A stretch of 64,000 nucleotides of DNA from assembly GCA_934254825.1 (NCBI GenBank), contig CAKQMB010000011.1:25669-89668 (forward strand), written 5' to 3'. Shown here piece after piece: positions 17,601 through 25,952 of the stretch (position 1 is the first letter of the stretch; each line of letters starts with the position of its first letter). The DNA is from an uncultured Clostridia bacterium. GTDB taxonomy: Bacteria; Bacillota; Clostridia; Christensenellales; Borkfalkiaceae. The notes beneath the pieces are model-generated. The model searched no databases and was not told where the DNA came from. It saw nothing but the letters and a program-made list of their open reading frames with translations. A program made the position numbers and the translations under genes.

Positions 17601-17876
17601 GCCGAAAGAGGTATAAAAACCCTTTTTTAGGAGAAAATTAAACCGTGTCAAGGAAAAAATGAGTGAAAATTATTTCACCAAAGATATATTTCGCCGTCAA
17701 ACGCGTAACATATGTTCGGGTTATAATTACGGTGTAATCTGAAAGGGGCGTTACGAAAGCTCCCGACAAGATCGGAAAGATGCGGAACACGCAGATTTTC
17801 ATTAAAGATTGCAATCGCAAAAACAAAACAAGCCCACCCCAAGTTTTTTCTTGTTTTTATAAATCATTCTCCATTA
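17601..17876. other. Gene-poor stretch with possible small RNA
   Basis: No convincing protein gene. A 27-codon frame at 17659 has an AAGGAAA sequence before it but no recognisable product. TATAAT at 17722-17727 lacks a good -35 box. Downstream of it are two adjacent small hairpins (GGGGC with GCTCCC, then CCGA with TCGG near 17745-17782). An AAAACAAG/CTTGTTTT hairpin with T-runs near 17825-17868 could end a transcript of about 140 bases. Confidence 0.25.
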
Positions 17877-17879
17877 TAG

Positions 17880-17913
17880 CCCGAAGCCGCAGAAAATTTT
17901 CTGCGGCTTCGGG
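17880..17913. repeat. Perfect 34-base palindrome
   Basis: CCCGAAGCCGCAGAAAA is followed directly by its exact complement. It lies between the XRE terminator and the permease promoter and may be an orphan terminator or a palindromic intergenic element. Confidence 0.6.
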
Positions 17914-17933
17914 TTATTTCGGGAAATTTTGAG

Positions 17934-17982
17934 TCAAACTTAAAGCCGAACGTTTGATTTTTTACGAAAAAACAGGTATAAT
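17934..17982 (+). promoter_or_regulatory. Promoter of the ArsP_2-type permease, with inverted repeat
   Basis: TTGATT (17954-17959), 17 bases, TATAAT (17977-17982). TCAAAC at 17934-17939 and GTTTGA at 17952-17957 form an inverted repeat that overlaps the -35 box and may be an operator. Confidence 0.65.
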
Positions 17983-18003
17983 ACGGGTTGAACCGTCCGA
18001 CCG

Positions 18004-18052
18004 CGGATTTTAACGGCAGATTTTAACGGCGAATTTTAACGTCGGATTTCAA
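18004..18052. repeat. Short tandem repeats in the permease leader
   Basis: Three imperfect copies of a 13-15 base unit built on GATTTTAACGGC lie one after another, and a fourth decayed copy (GGATTTCAAG) follows. Confidence 0.5.
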
Positions 18053-18108
18053 GCCGGAAAATTCAAACCGCGGGCGAACAGCGAAAAAACATCGAAAGGA
18101 GGACAGAT

Positions 18109-18996
18109 ATGCGGGAAATAATAACAGATTGCCTTTCGGACAGCTTGAAAATGCTGCCCATAATATTTTTAACTTACGTCATCATCGAAATTATCGAACG
18201 CAAAGCCGAATTCGCGAAAAACGGCAAATTCCTTACGGGGAAAGCCGCGCCGGTGTTCGGTTCTCTTTTCGGGGCGTTTCCGCAGTGCGGAATTTCCGTA
18301 ATGTCGGCAAAACTTTACGAAAAAGGACTTATAGGCGTAGGAACGCTGCTCGCCGTGTTCGTTTCAACGAGCGACGAAGCCTTTTCGATACTCATTTCGA
18401 GTCCGCAAAGATTAACGCTTGTCCCTTTACTTATTATAAAAATCCTGCTCGCGATAGTTATCGGCGAAATCGCGAACGCCTTATTCAAAAAGAAAACGAT
18501 CCCGGAAGACGAAGATTTCGAACACGAAGAAATCTGCGCGCACTGTCACAACCACGGCACGGAAGAGACCGAGGGCGAAAAAAAATCGCAGGTGATTTTG
18601 AAACGTTATCTGCTTATCCCCTTTCTCCACTCTCTTCAAACGTTCGCTTACGTTCTCGCCGTAACCCTTGTTTTCGGAATTTTATTCGCCGAGGGCGGAA
18701 TTATCGGAGCGGAAAAGCTCGCGGCGTTTTTAGATGGTTCGGAGTTTTTCGCGCCGTTTATCACCGCGCTTGTAGGGCTTATTCCGAATTGCGCCTCGTC
18801 GGCGGTTATAACGAGCGCGTATATAAACGGGGCGATATCTTTCGGCGCGATGACTGCGGGGCTTATTTCCAACGCGGGCGTAGGTCTTGCGATACTTATG
18901 AAAAACACCAAACAAATCAAACGCAATCTTTTGATAATCGCTTCGCTGTATTTAATCGGCGCGATAACAGGCGTTATTATTACTTTAATTTACTGA
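18109..18996 (+). CDS. ArsP_2-family heavy-metal permease (putative Mn or As exporter)
   Basis: The protein has 295 residues. It has about eight to ten membrane segments in two related halves, each with a diagnostic loop: GAFPQCGISVMSAKLY with VFVSTSDEA, and GLIPNCASSAVIT with AGLISNAGVGL. The cytoplasmic loop between the halves is rich in His, Cys and acidic residues (EICAHCHNHG), which suits metal binding. The family is annotated as a putative manganese transporter or ten-TM heavy-metal exporter; the substrate is unproven. GGAGG precedes the start. It is a single-gene unit bounded by its own promoter and a bidirectional terminator. Confidence 0.85.
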   Translation: MREIITDCLSDSLKMLPIIFLTYVIIEIIERKAEFAKNGKFLTGKAAPVFGSLFGAFPQCGISVMSAKLYEKGLIGVGTLLAVFVSTSDEAFSILISSPQRLTLVPLLIIKILLAIVIGEIANALFKKKTIPEDEDFEHEEICAHCHNHGTEETEGEKKSQVILKRYLLIPFLHSLQTFAYVLAVTLVFGILFAEGGIIGAEKLAAFLDGSEFFAPFITALVGLIPNCASSAVITSAYINGAISFGAMTAGLISNAGVGLAILMKNTKQIKRNLLIIASLYLIGAITGVIITLIY

Positions 18997-19015
18997 TTTA
19001 CCGAATATAATTAAA

Positions 19016-19061
19016 AACGGGCTGCCGAAAGCTTTTTGAAAAAGCTTTCGGCAGCCCGTTT
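19016..19061. terminator. Bidirectional terminator
   Basis: A stem of about 22 base pairs (AACGGGCTGCCGAAAGCTTT on the left) with a two-base loop. It has A-runs and T-runs on both sides and separates the convergent permease and alaS genes. Confidence 0.9.
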
Positions 19062-19081
19062 CGCTGTTTTTTAATATTATT

Positions 19082-20911
19082 TTAATCGAGAACGGCTTTG
19101 ATCCTTCTTACACCCGCCGAAGAAGCTTCTTCCTTGACGATATGGAAATGATGAAGTTCGCCCGTGTGAGCCGCGTGCGGTCCTCCGCAGATTTCCTTGC
19201 TGTATTTACCGATCGTGTAAACCTTGACTTTATCGCCGTATTTAGCGGTGAAAACGCCGATCGCGCCCTGAGCTTTTGCTTCTTCCACGCTCATTTCTTC
19301 GAGCGTTACGGGAACGTCCGCGCGGATAGCCTCGTTCACCCAGTCTTCAACCGCTTTGATCTCTTCGGGAAGCATTTTTCTGTCGAAATTAAAGTCGAAA
19401 CGAAGTCTTTCGACGGTGATGTTCGAACCTTTCTGATTTATTCCGTCGTCGCCCAAAACGCTCTTTAACGCGGCGTTTAAAAGGTGGGTCGCGGTGTGAA
19501 GGCGAGCCGTGATTTCGTTCTGCTCTTCGAGTCCGCCTTTGAACGCGCCCTGCGGCTGCTGTTTGCTCTTTTCCTGATGTTCTTTGAAAGCTTCCTCGAA
19601 GCCCTTCGCGTCTACGGTGTAACCGACTTCCGCCGCAAGCTCTTCGGTGAGTTCGAGCGGGAAGCCGAACGTGTCGTAAAGACGGAACGCCTGCTTGCCG
19701 TTTATGCCCTTTTCGGGAACGTATGCGGGATCTTTCTGCGCCATAAACGCGTTCTTTCTTTCTATTCCCTCAACGCACTTGTTGAATTCTTTAAGACCCG
19801 TAGCCAAAGTAGTTTCGAATTTAGCCGACTCTTTTGCTATTTCGGAAAGAATGTATTCTTCCTTTTCTACAAGCAAAGGATAAGCTTCGTCGTAAATCTG
19901 CTCGATATAAATCTTCGAAGCGTCGGTAAGCGCGGTCGTTTCGAGTCCGAGCTTTCTCGCGTAACGGATAGCTCTTCTCAAAAGTCTTCTTAAAATATAT
20001 CCCGCGCCGACGTTGGACGGAACTATTCCGTTCACGTCGCCGATAAGCATAGTCGCCGTTCTGATATGGTCGGCGATAATTCTCATCGCTTTTCTCGCTT
20101 CCTCGTCTTCGTCGTATTTTTTGCCCGACGCTTTTTCGAGATATTCGATAACCGGCATAAACAAGTCGGTTTTATATCCGTCCGTAACGCCGTTCAAAAA
20201 CGCGAGAAGTCTGTCCAAACCGAAGCCGGTGTCTACGTTTTTGTTCGCAAGCGGCTCGTAGCCCGTAGCCGTCTTTTTGTACTGCATATAAACGTCGTTA
20301 CCTATCTCGACGTATCTTCCGCAACCGCAATCGGGTCCGCAGTTCGGTCCGCACGGTTTGTTATGGCGGGGGTAAAACCACTCGTTATCGGGTCCGCACG
20401 GCGTGCCTACCGTCCCTTCGAGTTCCCACCAGTTGTCTTTTTTAGGAAGATAAAAAATATGTTCGGGCTTTATGCCTACTTTCTTTAAAAGTTCGGCAGT
20501 CTCCTCGTCTCTCGGCGCGGCGTCGTTACCCTCGAAAACCGTGGAACAAATTTCGTTGCCGTCAAGTTTGAAAACCTTGGTGAGTATATCGTAAGACCAC
20601 TGAGTTTTTTCTTTTTTGAAATAATCTCCGAGCGACCAGTTGCCCATCATTTCGAAAAACGTGAAGTGAGTGGGATCGCCTACGCTCTCTATATCTACCG
20701 TCCTTACGCAACCCTGAACGTTGCAAAGTCTCGTTTTGCCCGAAGGGTGCTTGGCTCCGAGAAGATACGGCATAAGCGGCTGCATACCCGCTACGTTGAA
20801 CATAACGCCCGTCGAACCGTCGCCGATAAGGGAAACCGCCCCGATATTTTCGTGACCTCTTTCCTCGTAAAATTTAAGCCAGGATTTTCTGAGTTCTTTT
20901 GAAGTAATCAT
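19082..20911 (-). CDS. alaS: Alanyl-tRNA synthetase, short form without C-Ala domain
   Basis: The protein has 609 residues against about 870-880 in most bacteria. Class II catalytic core: RTVDIESVGDPTHFTFFEM (motif 2 region), then DTGFGLDRLLAFL. The tRNA-binding helical region follows, and then the editing domain with HTATHLL and CGGPHAAHTG zinc ligands. It stops at VRRIKAVLD, so the C-terminal DHHA1/C-Ala domain is absent. An insert GTPCGPDNEWFYP, then CGPNCGPDCGCGRYVEI, is cysteine-rich; similar inserts and the same short length are known from spirochete AlaRS. It charges tRNA-Ala and clears Ser/Gly-tRNA-Ala. The gene ends cleanly before a strong terminator, so the short form looks native rather than broken. 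Confidence 0.93.
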   Translation of the reverse strand: MITSKELRKSWLKFYEERGHENIGAVSLIGDGSTGVMFNVAGMQPLMPYLLGAKHPSGKTRLCNVQGCVRTVDIESVGDPTHFTFFEMMGNWSLGDYFKKEKTQWSYDILTKVFKLDGNEICSTVFEGNDAAPRDEETAELLKKVGIKPEHIFYLPKKDNWWELEGTVGTPCGPDNEWFYPRHNKPCGPNCGPDCGCGRYVEIGNDVYMQYKKTATGYEPLANKNVDTGFGLDRLLAFLNGVTDGYKTDLFMPVIEYLEKASGKKYDEDEEARKAMRIIADHIRTATMLIGDVNGIVPSNVGAGYILRRLLRRAIRYARKLGLETTALTDASKIYIEQIYDEAYPLLVEKEEYILSEIAKESAKFETTLATGLKEFNKCVEGIERKNAFMAQKDPAYVPEKGINGKQAFRLYDTFGFPLELTEELAAEVGYTVDAKGFEEAFKEHQEKSKQQPQGAFKGGLEEQNEITARLHTATHLLNAALKSVLGDDGINQKGSNITVERLRFDFNFDRKMLPEEIKAVEDWVNEAIRADVPVTLEEMSVEEAKAQGAIGVFTAKYGDKVKVYTIGKYSKEICGGPHAAHTGELHHFHIVKEEASSAGVRRIKAVLD

Positions 20912-21103
20912 ATAATCTGTTCCTTAAAAGTAATATTACGGATTTATTATATATTTTTAAGCGGAATTTGTAAAACGTTTTTAAACTCGTTTTCGTTTTT
21001 TTGATTTTTTATTAAAAAAAGAAAGAGAAAACTTACGTTTCGGGAAAAGACGAACGAAAAAACGATAACGACGAAATATTGCAAAAAAGTTTGGCTTAAA
21101 CGG

Positions 21104-21132
21104 TTGACAAGATTATTCTTTTATGCTAAACT
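21104..21132 (+). promoter_or_regulatory. tRNA-Cys promoter
   Basis: TTGACA (21104-21109), 17 bases, TAAACT (21127-21132), about 50 bases upstream of the tRNA. Confidence 0.7.
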
Positions 21133-21180
21133 TAAAAAGCTTTGAATGTGAGGTTGCAAAACGAACGCAAACAAACAATC

Positions 21181-21255
21181 GGCGCTATAGCCAAGTGGTA
21201 AGGCAAAGGTCTGCAAAACCTTTATGCCCCGGTTCAAATCCGGGTGGCGCCTCCA
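21181..21255 (+). tRNA. tRNA-Cys (GCA), CCA encoded
   Basis: The full cloverleaf folds: acceptor GGCGCTA with TGGCGCC, anticodon stem AAGGT/ACCTT around the loop CTGCAAA with anticodon GCA at 21213-21215, and T-arm CCCGG/CCGGG around TTCAAAT. The discriminator base is U73, the identity base of tRNA-Cys, and CCA is encoded. It has its own promoter and terminator. Confidence 0.97.
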
Positions 21256-21261
21256 AGTTTA

Positions 21262-21298
21262 ACGGTCTGCAAGTTTTTCTTGCAGACCGTACTTTTTT
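21262..21298 (+). terminator. tRNA-Cys terminator
   Basis: ACGGTCTGCAAG pairs with CTTGCAGACCGT over a five-T loop, followed by ACTTTTTT. Confidence 0.9.
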
Positions 21299-21380
21299 AT
21301 CCGCAATACTTTTAACGGATGAAAAAGCTTCAAAAATATGTTAATATAAAAGCAAATCGAGATTTACGGAGGTTTTGACA

Positions 21381-21479
21381 ATGACTTTACTTGAAAAAAT
21401 GAAAAACGGCGAACTATATGATTGTTCTTTCGATGCAATTTCGGAAGATCTTGAAAAAAAGCTGCGTGAATGCAAATAA
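21381..21479 (+). pseudogene. Truncated N-terminus of a Maa/LacA-type acetyltransferase
   Basis: A 32-residue frame with an excellent GGAGG site. MTLLEKMKNGELYDCSFDAI, then a Glu/Lys-rich helix, resembles the opening helix of maltose or galactoside O-acetyltransferases (there EKEKMLAGELYDA and similar). The hexapeptide-repeat body is missing and a terminator follows within 90 bases. It is either a decayed remnant or a small protein derived from one; the family link rests on about 20 residues. Confidence 0.45.
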
Positions 21480-21528
21480 GCCGCAATAAAATTACTTATC
21501 GCCCGACACTTTTACTTTAAAAATCGCT

Positions 21529-21552
21529 CCAAAAGCGAGATTTTGTCGTACA
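21529..21552 (-). repeat. Conserved tail next to a terminator, copy 1
   Basis: On the minus strand TGTACGACAAAATCTCGCTT directly follows the terminator hairpin and T-run. Nearly the same sequence follows the terminator at 33851 (there at 33878-33899). Confidence 0.55.
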
Positions 21553-21560
21553 CACACAAT

Positions 21561-21594
21561 AAAAAAACACCTGTTTAGCGCAGGTGCTTTTTTT
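21561..21594. terminator. Bidirectional terminator
   Basis: CACCTG (21568-21573) and CAGGTG (21581-21586) with a run of seven A on the left and seven T on the right. It serves the remnant at 21381 and the heme operon ending at 21649. Confidence 0.75.
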
Positions 21595-21648
21595 ATGTCG
21601 AATAAGAAATCTTGTCAGAACGCGCTTGATCGCGGCATTTTTATAAGT

Positions 21649-22893
21649 TCAAATACAATCTATCAGTTCGGAAACGATATTGTTTCCGAAAAATACCCCG
21701 TCGCGCGTAAGGGTGATTTTGTCGCCGTCCGCTTTGAGATATCCCGCGTCGGCAAATGCGGCGAGTTTTTCCCCGAAAAGGGAAAGAAGATCTACGCCGA
21801 GCCGCCGCGAATACTCGCCGAGACTTACGCTACCCTTCTGCATTGCGTATATAAGCGAGTCCAGCACGCGGTATTCGGGGCGAAGAACCCTGCCCCGCGA
21901 ACATACGCGTATATCGTCCGAAATATCGGGTACGTTATGCGAATTGTGATAAAAATAATTTTCGATATTGCCGCCCGCTCCGTGACCGAGCGCGATACAG
22001 CTTCCGCCGCCGTGACGGATTTCCATATAATCGTAACGGTCGCGCCCGTCCTTTACAAGCTTTGTCAGTTCCAGCATTTTGTAACCGCGCGGTTCGAGCT
22101 TATCGAAAATCATGTCGAAAAGCTCTTTTTCCCGCCGCATATTAAGCATTTCGGCTTTTTCTTTTTCGTCGAGCCGACGATACAGCGGCGTTTTTTCGTG
22201 AAGTACCAGCGAATAAAGGGATATGCCGGCTACGTCGAGCCGCGAAATCGTTTCGAGATCGTTTAAAAGCTGCTTATCGGTTTCCGCGGGATAATTATAG
22301 ATAAGATCCACGCTCGTATTCCGTATTCCCGCTTTTATCGCCGCCGCCACGCGCGAGGCGGCAAACTCCCCGCTTCCGCGCCTGCCGAGCAGTTTTCTCG
22401 CGTCGTCGTCGAAAGTCTGTATTCCGACGGACAATCTGTTCACGCCGCCGCTTATAAGTACTTCGATCATCTCGTCCGAAAGCCCCGTCGCCGAGGTTTC
22501 CACGCTGATTTCCGCTCCGTCCGCGATCGAAAAGCTGTTTTTAAGTTCCGTAAGCACCGCTTTCATCTGCGCGGGAGAAAGCGATGTCGGCGTGCCTCCG
22601 CCGAAATTGACGGCGTCGATCGGAGCTTTCATATACGGATAACCTTGCACTTTGCGCATTTCTTCGATAAGGTATTTATGATATTCCCGCCGATCCAGCT
22701 CGTCGGGACGGTGGAACGGACAAAACGAGCATACCTTATTGCAAAACGGCACATGAAGATATATCACGCGCCTGCTCTCCGCCTTCCCGTCAAGCACGGC
22801 GGGAAGATATTCCTCCCCGCTCGTGTTTACGGTACAACGATTTTTCAGATCACGCGAAGCGTCGTGATGGCTTTTAAAACGATTTGAAAACAT
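21649..22893 (-). CDS. HemW/ChuW-like radical SAM enzyme, probable anaerobic heme-degrading methyltransferase
   Basis: The protein has 414 residues. The radical SAM cluster ligands are C51, C55 and C58 in CNKVCSFCPFHR, followed by NFGGGTPT and GVNRLSVGIQTF, as in the coproporphyrinogen-oxidase-like (HemN/HemW) family. It is the last gene of an iron/heme uptake operon and overlaps the binding-protein gene by one base (TAATG). ChuW and HmuW enzymes of this subfamily open heme anaerobically with SAM, releasing iron, and need a flavodoxin-type electron donor. A flavodoxin-like gene opens this same operon. HemW (heme chaperone) is the alternative; the context favours heme breakdown. Confidence 0.78.
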   Translation of the reverse strand: MFSNRFKSHHDASRDLKNRCTVNTSGEEYLPAVLDGKAESRRVIYLHVPFCNKVCSFCPFHRPDELDRREYHKYLIEEMRKVQGYPYMKAPIDAVNFGGGTPTSLSPAQMKAVLTELKNSFSIADGAEISVETSATGLSDEMIEVLISGGVNRLSVGIQTFDDDARKLLGRRGSGEFAASRVAAAIKAGIRNTSVDLIYNYPAETDKQLLNDLETISRLDVAGISLYSLVLHEKTPLYRRLDEKEKAEMLNMRREKELFDMIFDKLEPRGYKMLELTKLVKDGRDRYDYMEIRHGGGSCIALGHGAGGNIENYFYHNSHNVPDISDDIRVCSRGRVLRPEYRVLDSLIYAMQKGSVSLGEYSRRLGVDLLSLFGEKLAAFADAGYLKADGDKITLTRDGVFFGNNIVSELIDCI

Positions 22894-24074
22894 TATTTAC
22901 CGCTTTTGAACGAGAACTCGACGTCGGGATAAAGAATTTCCGCCAATTTCTGATAAGCTTCGGCAAAGCGGCTGTTGGGTTTGTTGTGGAAAAGCGACTT
23001 TTCGAGATAATATACTTTTCCGTTCTTTACGGCGTTAAGCGACTGCCATACGGGATTGCTTCCGTAAACTTCCGCAACCTGCGCTTCCGCCGCGTCTGTA
23101 CCTGCGTGGCACTGAACTATTATGATATCGGGATTTGCCGCAACCAAAGTTTCGAGGTTGATCGTCAGACGATCCGCGCCGTCGGTATTAGGCCAATCGT
23201 CAACGATATTCGTCGCTTTCATTGCCGTTATCATTCCGCCCACTACGGTAGACGAAGTGTTTGCTTCCAACGTGCTTGCGTTTGCAAACATACTGAATAC
23301 GCGCGGAGCTTTTCCGTCGGGGATTTCGCAGAGAACTTCCACAACGTCGTCAAGCGATTTCATCGCTATACTGTCCCAAAGATCGGCATTGCCCGAAATA
23401 TTGCTGAACACCTTGAACCATTTTAGATAATCCGAGAAATCGTTGTAACTTACTGCGATAACGGGAATACCTGCCGCCTTTGCGGGGTTTTCAATCGTGG
23501 AATATCCGCTCATTGCGGTCGAACAGATAATAAGATCGGGATTAAGGGCGATTATTTGCTCCGTATTCCATTTTTTGCCCGAAGACGAAGTGGCGACGAC
23601 CGTCATTCCCTCGTCTTTGGTGATGTCTCTGCCGATATATTCTTTATAAAGCTCCTGCGACGAACTGCCGCCGATACAACCGATTACCGAACCGCCCGCT
23701 TCGTACCAGAGCGTTGTGAAGCTTGCATAAAGATTTAAAACTTTTGCGGGATTTTTCGCTATCGTTATCGTCGAACCGTCCGAAGACGTGGCGTCTTTGA
23801 ACGTTACGGACTCTTCGTTTACGACGACTTCGTTTGCCGATTTGAGGAATTCCGCTTTGAGAGCGGCTTTATAAGCCTCGTCGGCTTTTTTGTCGTCGTC
23901 GGACGACGTTGACGAATTATCGTCCGTCGAAGTGTCCGAAGCCGATATTTCCGAAGAACCGGAGCCGGACGAATTACCGGACGAATTGCCGGACGACTCG
24001 GAATTGCCCGTGCAGGCAGCCAATACTCCCACCATAAGGCAGAAGCAGAGAAGCATTGATAATAATTTTTTCAT
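22893..24074 (-). CDS. Periplasmic-binding-like lipoprotein for iron or heme ABC uptake
   Basis: The protein has 393 residues. A lipoprotein signal (MKKLLSMLLCFCLMVGVL, lipobox LAAC) is followed by a Ser/Asp-rich linker of about 45 residues and a type III (BtuF/FhuD/HmuT-like) binding domain. Typical strands are KVLNLYASFTTLWYEAG and LNPDLIICST, the region AANPDIIIVQCHAG, and the end VKNGKVYYLEKSLFHNKP. It captures iron complex or heme outside the membrane and passes it to the permease. GGAGG precedes the start, and it lies 28 bases after the ATPase gene. The substrate is inferred from the operon. Confidence 0.9.
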   Translation of the reverse strand: MKKLLSMLLCFCLMVGVLAACTGNSESSGNSSGNSSGSGSSEISASDTSTDDNSSTSSDDDKKADEAYKAALKAEFLKSANEVVVNEESVTFKDATSSDGSTITIAKNPAKVLNLYASFTTLWYEAGGSVIGCIGGSSSQELYKEYIGRDITKDEGMTVVATSSSGKKWNTEQIIALNPDLIICSTAMSGYSTIENPAKAAGIPVIAVSYNDFSDYLKWFKVFSNISGNADLWDSIAMKSLDDVVEVLCEIPDGKAPRVFSMFANASTLEANTSSTVVGGMITAMKATNIVDDWPNTDGADRLTINLETLVAANPDIIIVQCHAGTDAAEAQVAEVYGSNPVWQSLNAVKNGKVYYLEKSLFHNKPNSRFAEAYQKLAEILYPDVEFSFKSGK

Positions 24075-24102
24075 TTTTGTTACCTCCGTTGCGTATTGAT
24101 TT

Positions 24103-24894
24103 TCAATTTATATCAAAGGTTGTCCTTTGCGGAATAAAATAGGGACAATTATGTATCGGGTCGCGGTAAACCGCGGCTTCGATTTCAAAAATGTCGCGAA
24201 GATTTTTCTCGGTTACCATTTCGTCGGGCGTACCCGTTGCAAAAAGCGCGCCTTTGCGTATCGCCGCAAGGTAATCCGAGTAACGCGCGGCAAGATTTAT
24301 ATCGTGCAGAACCATTATGATAGTTATGCCGAGTTCGCGGTTAAGCCGCCGAACCAATTCCAGCACCTCTACCTGATAACTGACGTCGAGATAAGTCGTA
24401 GGCTCGTCGAGAATGAGAATTTCAGGCTCCTGAGCGATGGTCATGGCGATCCACGCGCGTTGCCTTTCGCCGCCCGAAAGAGTGGCGAGAATACGATCTT
24501 TCAGATGCGTAAGCCCCGTAAGCGAAAGCGCGCGGTCGATAATGACCCCGTCGTCCGCCGTCATGCCGCGCCCGAAGCGAGAATACGGAAATCTTCCGTA
24601 AGAAACCAGCGTGCGAACGTCGATATCGGGAGGCGATTCATGCACCTGAGAAAGATAAGCGATTTTTTGCGCGAGCTGTTTCGGCGGATATGCGGACAAC
24701 TTTTTGTCCCGATACACAACTTCGCCCGATCGCGGCGTCACCGCCTTCGAAACGGTTTTAAGCAGCGTCGATTTTCCGCAACCGTTCTGACCGATAAGCG
24801 TTATCACTTTACCCTGCTCGATTTCGAGAGAAAGTCCGTGAAGAACTTCCTTTTTGCCGTAGCCGACGCAAATATCGCGAAAACCGAAATACAT
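24103..24894 (-). CDS. ABC transporter ATPase (iron/heme, FecE type)
   Basis: The protein has 263 residues. The ATG at 24894 was chosen because GAGGGGGTG lies just upstream, and the alternative at 25029 would run deep into the permease gene. Walker A GQNGCGKST, signature LSGGERQRAWIA, Walker B ILILDEPT and switch histidine VLHDINLAARYSDY are all present. It is closest in style to FecE/FhuC/HmuV ATPases. It follows the permease by 5 bases and would energise uptake of the ligand held by the lipoprotein encoded next. Confidence 0.95.
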   Translation of the reverse strand: MYFGFRDICVGYGKKEVLHGLSLEIEQGKVITLIGQNGCGKSTLLKTVSKAVTPRSGEVVYRDKKLSAYPPKQLAQKIAYLSQVHESPPDIDVRTLVSYGRFPYSRFGRGMTADDGVIIDRALSLTGLTHLKDRILATLSGGERQRAWIAMTIAQEPEILILDEPTTYLDVSYQVEVLELVRRLNRELGITIIMVLHDINLAARYSDYLAAIRKGALFATGTPDEMVTEKNLRDIFEIEAAVYRDPIHNCPYFIPQRTTFDIN

Positions 24895-24899
24895 ATCGT

Positions 24900-25952
24900 T
24901 CACCCCCTCTTGCCTTCCCTCGTGCGCAGCAGATACAAAAAGAACGGCGCGCCGATAAAGGAAAGGATTATGCTGACGGGAACTTCCCCCGGCGGCAGGA
25001 TCACTCTGCCCACCGTGTCGCATATGCAAACGAGCGAAAACCCGAGCAACGCCGAAGCGGGAAAGAGATATTTATAATCCGAACCGACTAAAAGTCTCGC
25101 TATATGCGGTACGACAAGTCCGACGAAACTTATAAGCCCCGCCACGGAAATCGCCGCGCCCGCAAGAAGCGAAGATACGGCTATAAGAAAGAAACGGAAA
25201 AGCTCCGTGCGAAGTCCCAGCGAATTCGCCGTTTCGTCGCCGAGCATGAGTATATTCATTCTTGACGGCAGAAAAGCGCATATGAAAATTCCGACGGCGG
25301 CATAAGGAAGGATCATGCGAAAGCTTTCCCACCCCGTGCCGTTCAGTCCGCCTACGAGGAAACCCGAGGCGTTCCCGAGAGATTCGGCAAAAAATGTTTT
25401 TATGATATCGTTGAACGCGCCGAACAGAGCCGACACCGCCATGCCCGACAAAATCATTTTCACGGGCGAAACGCCTTTCTGATATGCCAGCGCATATATG
25501 AGCATCGTGGTGATAAACGCGCCGAGTATCGACCCTATCGGAAGCAGATACGCATAAGCGGGAAAGGCAACGAGCGTAAGATATCCTATGAAGCTTGCGC
25601 CGCCCGTAACGCCGATCGTAGAAGGCGAAGCCATGGTATTGCGCATAACTCCTTGGAGTATGCAACCCGAAAGCGACAGACAAACACCAACAAGTCCGCC
25701 GACGAGTACTCTGGGAAATCTAAGATTCCACACGAGCAGCCGCGCCATGCTTTCGTCGTCGACAAAAAGCGCCTTTATCACGTCGCCGACGGATATTTTC
25801 ACGCTGCCGATACCCGTGCATACGAGTACGGACAGTACGGAAAGCGCGGCAAACACCGCTATGACAATCGGTCTCGAAACCTTTCTTTTTACGGACGTTT
25901 CGGCAAACGGCGCGTCTTTTTTCGATATATGAGACCCGAAAACCGTTTTCAT
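24900..25952 (-). CDS. FecCD-family ABC permease
   Basis: The protein has 350 residues and about nine to ten membrane segments. Family hallmarks: RFPRVLVGGLVGVCLSLSG, then MASPSTIGVTGGASF, LGLRTELFRF, and the coupling end GLISFVGLVVPHIARLLVG. Permeases of this family carry ferric siderophores, heme or cobalamin, usually as homodimers when one gene is present, as here. Its start overlaps the flavodoxin-like gene by 4 bases (ATGA). Confidence 0.95.
   Translation of the reverse strand: MKTVFGSHISKKDAPFAETSVKRKVSRPIVIAVFAALSVLSVLVCTGIGSVKISVGDVIKALFVDDESMARLLVWNLRFPRVLVGGLVGVCLSLSGCILQGVMRNTMASPSTIGVTGGASFIGYLTLVAFPAYAYLLPIGSILGAFITTMLIYALAYQKGVSPVKMILSGMAVSALFGAFNDIIKTFFAESLGNASGFLVGGLNGTGWESFRMILPYAAVGIFICAFLPSRMNILMLGDETANSLGLRTELFRFFLIAVSSLLAGAAISVAGLISFVGLVVPHIARLLVGSDYKYLFPASALLGFSLVCICDTVGRVILPPGEVPVSIILSFIGAPFFLYLLRTREGKRG

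Noticed and set aside
17601..18108. Manganese (yybP-ykoY) or NiCo riboswitch upstream of the metal permease
   Set aside because: I could not find the conserved core sequences of either class in this stretch.
18129..19010. 293-codon plus-strand frame overlapping the permease
   Set aside because: Arginine-rich out-of-frame reading of the permease gene without an initiation site.
23890..24099. Ser/Glu-rich plus-strand frame opposite the binding-protein gene
   Set aside because: It is the complement of the Ser/Asp-rich linker of that lipoprotein.
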